A DNA stretch of 64,000 nucleotides from a bacterium (GTDB lineage Bacteria > Hinthialibacterota > Hinthialibacteria > OLB16): assembly GCA_022072055.1 (NCBI GenBank), contig JAJVIK010000006.1, forward strand, positions 227,822-291,821, read 5' to 3'. The translations under genes were made by a program, and so were the position numbers. Shown piece by piece: positions 52,183-60,042 of this stretch (its first letter is position 1; each line of letters begins with the position of its first letter). The notes beneath the pieces were generated by a model. The model searched no databases. It was not told the DNA's origin and worked only from the letters and a program-made list of their open reading frames with translations.

Positions 52183-54533
52183 TGGCCCTCTCGGACAGTC
52201 CCAGGAGAGGCGTGTTTTCCCTTCTTCTTCCGTTTGCCGCCGCGCGGCTTCCCCTCGACAGGCGCGGTTTCAGGGGGCTCAGGTTCTTCATGCACCTGGC
52301 CTTCCGCCGCCACGCCTTCCGGAGCCTCCGCCACCTCTGAGGAGGGAGTGGAAACCTCAATCGGTCGATCCCCGCCGGGGGTCTCCTCGGAAACCGACTT
52401 CTGTTCAGCCGAAGTCGGTTCAATCTCAGGGGAAACCTCCTCAACCTCGCGGGGCTCCACGGACGGATACCGCTCCTCGGGAGTGTCCTGAGTGGCCAAT
52501 TCTTGGAGCGCTTCAAAGGGGGGCGCGGGCGGCCCGGTGAAGCGCGAGGTCTCGAACGCCATCGGCGGCTCGGGAGCCCCGATTTCAACCGCAAGGCCCT
52601 TCCCATCGGTGGGAGTCGGCTTCACCGGCGGGAGCAACGAGCGCAGCGCGCGGGTCACCGCTTCATCAAAGTCCGCGAAGTCGACCAAGCCCTCGAAAAG
52701 CTCCAGCAGGGAGGTGTAAACCCGAGCGGCCTCCGGCCCGATCTCCAGGCTCCCGACAATCGCCGCATCCAGCTCGACCTCCTTGTCCAGGGGTATCGCT
52801 TCGGGGGACTCCTCAAGAACCGCCTTGAGCTCCTCGACAAAAGAGAGGAGCTGAGCCCACCGCTCCAACTTGAGGATGGCCAGGAGACGGCACTCCAGCA
52901 GTTGGAGACGACTCCTCGGGGTGGTGGCGCGAAGATAGGCCTGATCCACCACCTCCTGAACCAGCTCAAAGCGCTGCTGTGAAAGCGCCTCCTTGGCGAA
53001 TGACAGTTGGACTGGGATGGAATCGGGGGCCATCCGCGCCGCGATCTCCAGACACCCTAAAGCCGCTGCGGCATGGCCCGCCTTTTTCAAGGTCTCTCCG
53101 AGCAGGGTGTGGAGCTCGGGATCGGAGGGCGTGTCCTGAACCATCCGGCTCCATTCGGCCACGGCCTCCTCGTGACGTTCGGTCTGGCATAGGATCTGGG
53201 CCTTGAGCCTTCGCGCGGGGGCATAGTCCGGGTGAAGCTCCATCGTGGACTCCAGGCAAGCCAGCGCGCCGCTGAAGTCCGCCTGGGCATGGTAGGCGAG
53301 CGCCTCCTCCAGGCCGACACGCGGCAGGTTAGGGGCCAGGTGACGCGCCACGCCGCACTCCCGCAACGCGGACTCCGGCGCTCCCGAAAGGCGGTAGGCC
53401 ATCGACAAGTCCAGGCGAACCATGGCCGAGTTGGGACGTCTCTCGCGGGCGCGCTCCAGGAAATCCACCGCCTCTCGGAAGCGGTCGCCTTGCAGCAGGG
53501 CAAGCCCCATCGCGTGATTCGACTCGGCCGAGGTCGGATCATGCGCCAGCGAAACCCGCAGCTCGCGCACAGCCGCGGGAATGTTCCCCAACGCGACCTG
53601 CACAACCCCCAGGTTGTAGCGCACCTCCGCGTTGTCCATGCCCACCGCGAGCAACGCCTCCAAATCATCCCGCGCGGCTTCATACTTGCGGTTTTCGAGA
53701 TTCAAGAGGCTTCGTTCAAACCGAAGCAGGGGATGATCCGGGTGTCGCACCAGCCCCTCCGCCAGGATCCCGGGGCGCTCGCTCCGATCCCCCTCGATAC
53801 GCAGAACACGCGACAGGGCCGCCAACAAATCAGGGTCATTGGGGTGGGCCTTTAGGCCGCGTTCCACCACCGGGCGGGCCTTGGCGCGGTCCCCTGCCTG
53901 AAGGGCCGCCTTGGCCGCGAGAAGCATCACCGCGCGGTCCTCCGGCTCCTCCTCGAGCACAGATTGAAGGGTCTCGAAGGCTTCCTTGAACTTCCCCTCG
54001 TGCATCTGGGACAGGGCGAGGTGTTGAAGGTTGTTGAGGCGAACCCCGCGAACCTGGCGGGCATAATCGGCCAACTCCTCGGCGTGCTTGGTCTCACGCG
54101 CATCCAGCCCGGAAAGGGACTCATCCAGACGCGTGATGGAGACCTGGACTTCCTCCCGCATAATCCGCCCGGACTCCGCCAGGTCGGATCGGAGGGACTC
54201 CAGGGCGGTCGCGGTCTCGGTCTTGGCCGTGGTCAGGCTTTCCAGGATCGAATCGGTCTTTCGATAGAGGTCGTTCGCGGCGCCCTCACGGTCGGTCCGC
54301 TCTTGAGCCAGGTTCTCCTCCATTTTCACCAGGAGCGTGCGAATCTCCTCGTGTTTCCGGTCCATGGCGGTGAACTTGTGAATCAGCCGCTCATCCAGGG
54401 AGTCGAGAAAGCTGTTGAGGGCGTCAATGCGGCCATCAGTCCGACGACTATTGAAGAAGGCGAAAACGCCGAGTCCGATGACTCCCAGGAGCGAAAGTAC
54501 CACCAGCAGCGCGGTCAGGGTTTCTGGCGTCAT
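52179..54533 (-). CDS. membrane-anchored TPR-repeat protein with acidic/basic tail
   Basis: A 784-residue protein from ATG 54533 (MTPETLTALLVVLSLLGVIGLGVFAFF), which gives one N-terminal membrane helix. A coiled-coil stretch (residues ~30-150, SFLDSLDERLIHKFTAMDRKHEEI) precedes many TPR units, including MHEGKFKEAFETLQSVLEEEP, ALGNIPAAVRELRVSLAHDPTSAESNHAMGLAL and DFSGALACLESTMELHPDYAPA. The C-terminal ~140 residues are acidic (EVEEVSPEIEP) and end in a basic patch (GGKRKKKGKH). Such proteins organise glycan assembly or secretion complexes. It is first in the operon with the WbqC and GT2 genes, so it may be their scaffold. Confidence 0.8.
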   Translation of the reverse strand: MTPETLTALLVVLSLLGVIGLGVFAFFNSRRTDGRIDALNSFLDSLDERLIHKFTAMDRKHEEIRTLLVKMEENLAQERTDREGAANDLYRKTDSILESLTTAKTETATALESLRSDLAESGRIMREEVQVSITRLDESLSGLDARETKHAEELADYARQVRGVRLNNLQHLALSQMHEGKFKEAFETLQSVLEEEPEDRAVMLLAAKAALQAGDRAKARPVVERGLKAHPNDPDLLAALSRVLRIEGDRSERPGILAEGLVRHPDHPLLRFERSLLNLENRKYEAARDDLEALLAVGMDNAEVRYNLGVVQVALGNIPAAVRELRVSLAHDPTSAESNHAMGLALLQGDRFREAVDFLERARERRPNSAMVRLDLSMAYRLSGAPESALRECGVARHLAPNLPRVGLEEALAYHAQADFSGALACLESTMELHPDYAPARRLKAQILCQTERHEEAVAEWSRMVQDTPSDPELHTLLGETLKKAGHAAAALGCLEIAARMAPDSIPVQLSFAKEALSQQRFELVQEVVDQAYLRATTPRSRLQLLECRLLAILKLERWAQLLSFVEELKAVLEESPEAIPLDKEVELDAAIVGSLEIGPEAARVYTSLLELFEGLVDFADFDEAVTRALRSLLPPVKPTPTDGKGLAVEIGAPEPPMAFETSRFTGPPAPPFEALQELATQDTPEERYPSVEPREVEEVSPEIEPTSAEQKSVSEETPGGDRPIEVSTPSSEVAEAPEGVAAEGQVHEEPEPPETAPVEGKPRGGKRKKKGKHASPGTVREGQ

Positions 54534-54568
54534 ATCATTCTCACAAACGTGGTATGGTATCAGCCGCC

Positions 54569-54853
54569 ATGATAAAGACAACCGCGCCCGACAATACCCT
54601 CCTGGTGCAGGCCCGGGTGATTCCCTCCGAAATCGGGTTCCTCAACGCGCTCGTGGAGGAATATGAAGGGCTGGCGCACATGCGGACCCTAGACCGCCGG
54701 TCGGGCGTGCTCAAGTTCTGGACCCCTCGCTCCCAGTGGGATCTCCTTCAATCCGTCTTCGATGATTTTATCGCGTGGGGCTGGATGCTGTCCTACGAAC
54801 GGATCGAACCTTGGTGGGAGATCCGGACCGATCAGGCCCCGAACCCCTCTTGA
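54569..54853 (+). CDS. DUF4911 protein
   Basis: A 94-residue protein from ATG 54569; the frame open from 54554 adds only MVSAA. The pattern VIPSEIGFLNALVEEYEGLAHMRTLDRRSGVLKFW and a final helix matches DUF4911, a small family of unknown function present in several non-model phyla. It starts divergently from the TPR gene, with 35 bases between the two starts, and its end overlaps the convergent GT-C gene by 22 bases. No Shine-Dalgarno site is clear. Confidence 0.75.
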   Translation: MIKTTAPDNTLLVQARVIPSEIGFLNALVEEYEGLAHMRTLDRRSGVLKFWTPRSQWDLLQSVFDDFIAWGWMLSYERIEPWWEIRTDQAPNPS

Positions 54854-56574
54854 ACCCACGGCGGGGGGATGGTCGGACTCCCTTTCGGGACCCAGACCTC
54901 CAATCTCTCGTTCCAGCCCTGGAAGTAGAGTTTCTCCTCGCTGCCCGGATGAGCGCGCAGCGGTTCGTAGTTCTCCTCGATGGCCTTCTGGAGACGTTCG
55001 ATTCGGGGATCGATGGAGCGGATTGGAATTCCCTGTCCAGGGCCGATCGGCAGGTCGCGATTGGGGACCAGAAGCTGCCCCCATTGGCCCGTGCGGTCAT
55101 TGGTGAGGAACAAGGCGATCTTCCGCTCGCTCGCCAGTTCGGTGAAGCCTTCAATCATCCGATCCACCTCGGGGTCTGTATCTCCCGGGGGAAGGGAATG
55201 ATGCCAGCGAACCCACCAGAGGTAGGTCTCCGAGAGGTCCATGGCCAGGGTCCTTTCGCTGATTGCCGCGAGGTAAGGCGGGGCCCAAATCAGGTCCTCC
55301 CGTTTGGAGAACTCTCGGATCAGTCGCTCCAGCGTGCGAGCCTCACGGTCCGAAAACTCCACCACGCGTCCCGCCGACTGGTCCGCCAGGTCCACTCCGG
55401 GGGAAAACTGAAAGCGCGCGCTGGTCAGGAAACGGAACGGGTGCCAGCCGAGGAGCGCCACCGCTCCCACCAGAAGAACCACCCGTAGCACAGGCGGGCC
55501 ATGCCGCTCAAATCCGGGTCTTACGGCGTCCGCGACGGCGCCCATTCTCGGGACCTCGACAAACCACTGCCTGAGAGAGGCGGCCGCGAACACCGCGAGC
55601 GCGGTCTCTGCCAGCATGAAAATGTAATCCACCGTCCCGCCCTTGATCACATAAACCGCGCTTCCCACCGAGATGATTCCATACCCAACCACCAGAAGAC
55701 GTTCCCGGATGGTTCGCGGGGGGATCTCAAGATCGTGAAGGAACCGATACATCCCGATCAGGGCCGCAAGGATCACAAGCCCCTCCAAGGTGATAATCGC
55801 GGTTCCCTGTTCCGCGAGGCTGGCGAGCCACTGCCGCGGATCGCTTGGAAAGGAGGCGACCTGGTTGGTCCACACATTCTCGATGTATTTTTCACCGTAA
55901 CGGAGGAAACAAGCTCCAAGCAGAACGACCCCCGTGGCCAGCGAGGCGACCAGCGGTGGCCAACGGTATGTGGGCGCGAACCCAGCATGGAGCGCCAGGA
56001 GGACCGAGAAGGGCAGGGCGCTCATGTTGGTCCAGACCGCGCCCACGGCGGCAATCCCAGCCAGGCACCGAATGGGGATGCTTTCTCCCAGGCAAGCGAA
56101 CCAGCCGAACGAGAGAAGAAGAAGTTCCAGATGCTCCGACTGGTAACTCTGACTCCAGCGGTATCCCTCGGGGAGAAGGAAAAACAAGGAGCCGGCCAGA
56201 AACGCGACCGAGCCTTTCCCGAAAAGCCTCCAGGCCACCCCGAACGCGCATAGGGCGGTGAGCGCGCGGATCAGGTGGATGCACCACCGAAACGCGAGGA
56301 GCGGTTCCATCCCGATTGCCTCCGAGAGCCGGACCAGGAGCGATCCGAGCCAGAGGTGAAAGGGGGGCTGGGGTGAAAGGATTTGGGTGTACAGCTGCAC
56401 CCCTTCCACCAAGCGGCGGCTGATGTACTGGTAGTTGCCGTCTCCGAAGTCGATGTAGGCGCGGCTGGGAGGGGCCTTGAGGACCCAAAGATAGAACGCG
56501 GCCACGCACAGCCACGCTGGAAGCCAGATCAGCGCGTGACTGCGACCTTGGGGATCCATGCCAGTGGAAGTCAC
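54832..56574 (-). CDS. GT-C membrane glycosyltransferase (GT39/PMT-like)
   Basis: A 580-residue membrane protein with about ten helices. The first extracytoplasmic loop has AYIDFGDGNYQYISRRLVEGVQLYTQILSPQPPFHLW, in which the acidic DFGD and the later 'Y...i..PqPP' fit GT-C enzymes that use polyprenyl-phosphate sugars. Helices include IRALTALCAFGVAWRLF, SVAFLAGSLFFLLPEG, and LLGWHPFRFLT. The C-terminal ~190 residues are an extracytoplasmic domain (EGFTELASERKIALFLTNDR). It starts 6 bases after the nrnA stop and follows rfbB, so an envelope-glycan function is likely. Donor and acceptor are unknown. Confidence 0.75.
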   Translation of the reverse strand: MTSTGMDPQGRSHALIWLPAWLCVAAFYLWVLKAPPSRAYIDFGDGNYQYISRRLVEGVQLYTQILSPQPPFHLWLGSLLVRLSEAIGMEPLLAFRWCIHLIRALTALCAFGVAWRLFGKGSVAFLAGSLFFLLPEGYRWSQSYQSEHLELLLLSFGWFACLGESIPIRCLAGIAAVGAVWTNMSALPFSVLLALHAGFAPTYRWPPLVASLATGVVLLGACFLRYGEKYIENVWTNQVASFPSDPRQWLASLAEQGTAIITLEGLVILAALIGMYRFLHDLEIPPRTIRERLLVVGYGIISVGSAVYVIKGGTVDYIFMLAETALAVFAAASLRQWFVEVPRMGAVADAVRPGFERHGPPVLRVVLLVGAVALLGWHPFRFLTSARFQFSPGVDLADQSAGRVVEFSDREARTLERLIREFSKREDLIWAPPYLAAISERTLAMDLSETYLWWVRWHHSLPPGDTDPEVDRMIEGFTELASERKIALFLTNDRTGQWGQLLVPNRDLPIGPGQGIPIRSIDPRIERLQKAIEENYEPLRAHPGSEEKLYFQGWNERLEVWVPKGSPTIPPPWVQEGFGA

Positions 56575-56580
56575 CGGGGC

Positions 56581-57582
56581 TTAGGCCGGAGCGGGCGCGC
56601 GCCTAGCTCCGTGAGAGCGGCGTACCGCCTCGGCCACGGCGGGCAAGACCAGAGCCGGAGCCGCTTCCAGGGGAACATCAAGATTCGCCCCCGCCGCGTG
56701 GTAGTGGCCTCCCCCGCCGAACCGCTGCGCGAGGTGACTGCAATCCACGTCGTGACGCGACCGGAAGCTCAGCTTGGTCTTCCCCGGATCGGACTCGCGG
56801 AAAAGCACCGCCACATCGATTCCCTCGATCCCGCGGATGTACTCCACAAACCCCTCGATATCCGAGCGGTCGCACCCATGCGCATCCATCTCCGCGAGGG
56901 TCACGCTCACCCAGACAATCCGTCCCCCCTCCTCGATATGGAGGTTTGAGAGAACCTGGCTGAAGAGGCGGACCCTTCCGACCGGGATGTTCTCATGGAA
57001 TTCGGTGGCGAGGTACGAGGGGTCGGCCCCGGCGCGCACCAATTCGGCGGCCATGCTCAGGGTCTCGGCGTCCGTGTTGGAGAACCGGAACCCCCCCGTG
57101 TCGGTGTAGATCGCAATGTAGAGCTGCGAGGCGAGCTCGGGTGTCAAGGGAATTCCCCACGCTTTGGCGAGGTGGGCGAGGATCATCCCCGTCGCGGGGG
57201 CGTCCGGCTGGACCAGGTTCACCTCCGCGAAACCGGTGTTGCTCTTGTGATGGTCCACACAGGCGAAGGGGCGGGGGCTGGAATCCAGGAATTCACCCAC
57301 TTTCCCGAGGCGCTTGAGGTCGCCGACATCCACCACCACCACGGCCTCGTCCGCCTCCGGGTGGACACCATCCCCAAACACCAGTATCTCCCCGTCGGGA
57401 TCGACAAAACCGAAACGCTCGGGGGTTGGGTCGCTGTTGATCACCCGCGCCGCTTTCCCCCTCGCTCGGATCAAATGGGCCATGGCCAGCGCCGAGCCGA
57501 GCGCGTCGCAGTCCGGGTTGACATGCGTGGTGACCACAAACCTGCTGTGGCTGTCCACGAAATGGGTAAGAGGTTCAAACAT
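56581..57582 (-). CDS. nrnA: DHH/DHHA1 phosphoesterase, NrnA-like oligoribonuclease/pAp phosphatase
   Basis: A 333-residue protein of the length of NrnA. Motifs: THVNPDCDALGSALAM (motif I with DxD), VVDVGD, the DHH core CVDHHKSN, YTDTGGFRFSNT, and the DHHA1 substrate loop GGGGHYHAAG. It degrades short oligoribonucleotides and dephosphorylates 3'-phosphoadenosine 5'-phosphate, or could hydrolyse cyclic di-AMP intermediates. It is between rfbB (2 bases upstream) and the GT-C gene (6 bases downstream), so it is encoded within a glycan operon without an evident functional link. Confidence 0.9.
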   Translation of the reverse strand: MFEPLTHFVDSHSRFVVTTHVNPDCDALGSALAMAHLIRARGKAARVINSDPTPERFGFVDPDGEILVFGDGVHPEADEAVVVVDVGDLKRLGKVGEFLDSSPRPFACVDHHKSNTGFAEVNLVQPDAPATGMILAHLAKAWGIPLTPELASQLYIAIYTDTGGFRFSNTDAETLSMAAELVRAGADPSYLATEFHENIPVGRVRLFSQVLSNLHIEEGGRIVWVSVTLAEMDAHGCDRSDIEGFVEYIRGIEGIDVAVLFRESDPGKTKLSFRSRHDVDCSHLAQRFGGGGHYHAAGANLDVPLEAAPALVLPAVAEAVRRSHGARRAPAPA

Positions 57583-57584
57583 GA

Positions 57585-58631
57585 CTATTGTGCTTGCCCC
57601 TTACTCGTTCTGATCCTCTCATCATACATCTTCCGGTAGTATTCCTTGTACTCCCCCGACTTGATCGGCTCCCACCAGGCCCGATTGCTTTCGTACCATC
57701 GAATCGTCTCCACGATTCCCTGCTCGAATTGATGGGTCGGAGACCAGCCGAGGGTCAGGAGCTTTTCGGTTGAGACCGAGTATCGCCGGTCGTGGCCCTT
57801 GCGGTCCTCCACGTGACGGATCAGGGAATCCGGTTTTCCAAGGGTCTCGAGGATCAGGCGCGTGATCTCCGCGTTGGTCCGCTCGTTCCCGCCGCCGATA
57901 TTGTAGACCTCCCCGGCGCCCCCGTTGAGGAGCACGAAATCAAGCGCCGCGCAGTGGTCCTCCACATGCAGCCAATCGCGCACATTCATCCCGTCGCCGT
58001 AAAGCGGAAGCGGCTTGTCCTCCAAGGCGTTGGTCACGAACAGCGGGATCAATTTCTCGGGATATTGGAAGGGGCCGTAGTTGTTCGAGGCTCGGGTCAC
58101 AATCACATCCAGGCCGTATGTCGCGAAGTAGGAGTAGGCCAAGCGGTCGGCCCCGGCCTTGCTCGCCGAATAAGGGTTGCGCGGGTTGAGCGCGGATTCC
58201 TCGGTGAACGAGCCTTCCTCGATGCTCCCGTAAACCTCATCGGTCGAGATCTGCACAAACCGCGAGAGGTTGTGTTTCTTGGCCGCCTCCAGGAGGACAT
58301 ACGTGCCGTAGACATCGGTCAGAATGAAGGCCCCCGGATCGCCGATGGACCGGTCCACATGCGTCTCGGCGGCGAAGTTCAAGGCGTAATCGAACTTCTC
58401 TTCCGCGAACAGGCTGTCCACCAGGTTCTCGTCGGCGATGTCGCCATGAACAAAACGGTGGCGGCTCGAGGTGGCCGGGTCTCCCTCAATGTCCTTCAGA
58501 TTGCTCCGGTTTCCCGCGTAGGTGAGTTTGTCGAGGTTGACAATTCGCCAACCCGGATGCTTGTGTAGCGCGCAACGCACGAAATGGCTGCCGATAAACC
58601 CGGCGCCGCCGGTGACTAGAACGGTGGTCAT
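57585..58631 (-). CDS. rfbB: dTDP-glucose 4,6-dehydratase
   Basis: A 348-residue extended SDR enzyme, the size of RfbB/RmlB. NAD-binding TGGAGFIGSH is at residues ~7-16; the catalytic region has AAETHVDRSIGDP, ISTDEVYGSIEEGSF (Thr, Asp, Glu of the dehydratase) and NPYSASKAGADRL (YxxxK). RASNNYGPFQYPEKLIPLFVTNAL and GDGMNVRDWLHVEDHCAAL are diagnostic. It converts dTDP-glucose to dTDP-4-keto-6-deoxyglucose for rhamnose or other deoxysugars. rfbA, rfbC and rfbD are not in the window. The gene begins the rfbB-nrnA-GT-C operon. Confidence 0.93.
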   Translation of the reverse strand: MTTVLVTGGAGFIGSHFVRCALHKHPGWRIVNLDKLTYAGNRSNLKDIEGDPATSSRHRFVHGDIADENLVDSLFAEEKFDYALNFAAETHVDRSIGDPGAFILTDVYGTYVLLEAAKKHNLSRFVQISTDEVYGSIEEGSFTEESALNPRNPYSASKAGADRLAYSYFATYGLDVIVTRASNNYGPFQYPEKLIPLFVTNALEDKPLPLYGDGMNVRDWLHVEDHCAALDFVLLNGGAGEVYNIGGGNERTNAEITRLILETLGKPDSLIRHVEDRKGHDRRYSVSTEKLLTLGWSPTHQFEQGIVETIRWYESNRAWWEPIKSGEYKEYYRKMYDERIRTSKGQAQ

Positions 58632-58833
58632 GCCGACTCCCTTGGATCGAATCCCGCGATCCTATCCAAGTCCAGTCCCGGCGTGAATGGGTCCCCCAAG
58701 GCCCCAGCCGCGAGGGGCCTTGACGAAACCCGAGGCGTAGGTAAAGACTTTGTAAGATCGGGAAAGGCCTTCGCCTTTTCCACGCCGGATGCCGGTTTGG
58801 TTACACGCTGCGAACGGGAGTCGAATCGGTCTC

Positions 58834-59940
58834 ATGAAAATCAGTCGTCTGTTCCACTTGAGCGCGCTTCTCTTGCTTCTTGCATTCTCGCAACCCGCCC
58901 TTTCCGAATCGACCAAGGCCGAGGAGGAGCCGGCAATCCCGCCCCCCGCGACTGGGAAGGCGCGCATCGAGGTTCCCGAACCCGACCATGACTTCGGCGC
59001 GGTCCGCCAAGGCGATGTGAAGTCCATCTCGCACACCTGGACACTTAAGAACGCCGGCGAAGAGAACCTGCTCCTCACCAAGGTCAAACCCTCGTGCGGA
59101 TGCACCGCCGCCGTGGCCTCGGCCACCGAAATCGCCCCCGGGGCCACCGCCACCCTGCGCGCCACCCTCAATCCCAAGGGTAAGTTCGGGTCGCAATCCA
59201 TTTCGGTCCGCGTTTCGACCAACGACCCGACCCATCCCACCCAGGTCTTCCGCCTGAGCGGGACCATCCTCAGCGGATGGCGGGTGCTCCCCGTTCATCT
59301 TGATTTCTCTCGCGTCGGGAAGGCCGAAACGGTCACCAAGGAGGTGACCGTGAGCTCGCAATACATGAAAGGCGACAAGACCTACCGGATCACACACTTG
59401 AAGACCAGTGGCCCGGACATCGTCGCGGTCACCGAGGAGATTCCAGGTCAGGAAGGGGTCCAAGAAGGGAAGAATTTCTTCGAGGTCCGCCGCAAGGTGA
59501 AGGTGACCCTCGACACCGGGGAAACCGAGGGGGACCACTCGGGCACCCTGTGGATCGCGACGGATGACCCCAACTCCCCGACCCACGCGGTCACCCTGCG
59601 CTGGTTTGTCGAGGGGGACCTGACCTTCAATCCCTCCAAGCTCTTCGTCTCGGAGGTGCGGGGACGGCGAGTGGCGCGCGATCTGGTCCTGGAGTCCCAT
59701 TCGGGCAAGGCCTTTGAGGTGACCGAGGTGGAGGTCAAGGGCAATTCGGGGCAAACCGGAGATGTGGAAGTTCAACTCAAGCCGGATGTTTCCAACCCGA
59801 CCCATAAAGTCTACAGCGTTACGCCGAACATCCAGAGCGAAAAGCCCACCGAGACCCGCTCGGGGAAAATCGTTCTCAAGACCAACATCCCGGACCAACC
59901 GGAGATTGCGGTGCCGTATACCGCGATCCTCCGAAAATAG
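58834..59940 (+). CDS. exported DUF1573 (Ig-like) protein
   Basis: A 368-residue protein from ATG 58834, chosen for its signal peptide (MKISRLFHLSALLLLLAFSQPALS); a frame from 58789 adds 15 residues in front of it. The first domain carries the DUF1573 pattern: PEPDHDFGAVRQGDVKSISHTWTLKNAG, VKPSCGCTAAV and ISVRVSTNDPTHP. A second repeat follows (VTVSSQYMKGDKTYR...TLWIATDDPNSPTHAVTLRW) and a third at the C-terminus. DUF1573 proteins are Ig-like envelope proteins common in Bacteroidota and PVC bacteria; role poorly known. It lies divergent from rfbB and upstream of the AsmA-like gene. Confidence 0.85.
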   Translation: MKISRLFHLSALLLLLAFSQPALSESTKAEEEPAIPPPATGKARIEVPEPDHDFGAVRQGDVKSISHTWTLKNAGEENLLLTKVKPSCGCTAAVASATEIAPGATATLRATLNPKGKFGSQSISVRVSTNDPTHPTQVFRLSGTILSGWRVLPVHLDFSRVGKAETVTKEVTVSSQYMKGDKTYRITHLKTSGPDIVAVTEEIPGQEGVQEGKNFFEVRRKVKVTLDTGETEGDHSGTLWIATDDPNSPTHAVTLRWFVEGDLTFNPSKLFVSEVRGRRVARDLVLESHSGKAFEVTEVEVKGNSGQTGDVEVQLKPDVSNPTHKVYSVTPNIQSEKPTETRSGKIVLKTNIPDQPEIAVPYTAILRK

Positions 59941-59995
59941 CGCGCCTTGAACTCTCGGTGACCGGGAGTCCTTGAGACCGGGTCGCCGAGGCGCG
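59941..59995. repeat. strong nested inverted repeat between DUF1573 and AsmA genes
   Basis: CTCGGTGACC (59954-59963) pairs with GGTCGCCGAG (59981-59990), one G-T wobble; CGCGCC (59941-59946) pairs further with GGCGCG (59990-59995). No T-run follows, so it is not a clear Rho-independent terminator. It may be an mRNA stabiliser or processing site. Confidence 0.5.
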
Positions 59996-60042
59996 GGATC
60001 CGGCTGTCTCATCCCAGGGGGGGGAGAGGAGGAGCAGATTCG

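Noticed and set aside
58761..58781. Hairpin GGAAAGGC-CTTC-GCCTTTTCC upstream of the DUF1573 gene
   Set aside because: It contains a bulge and is not followed by T; could be chance in a GC-rich leader.
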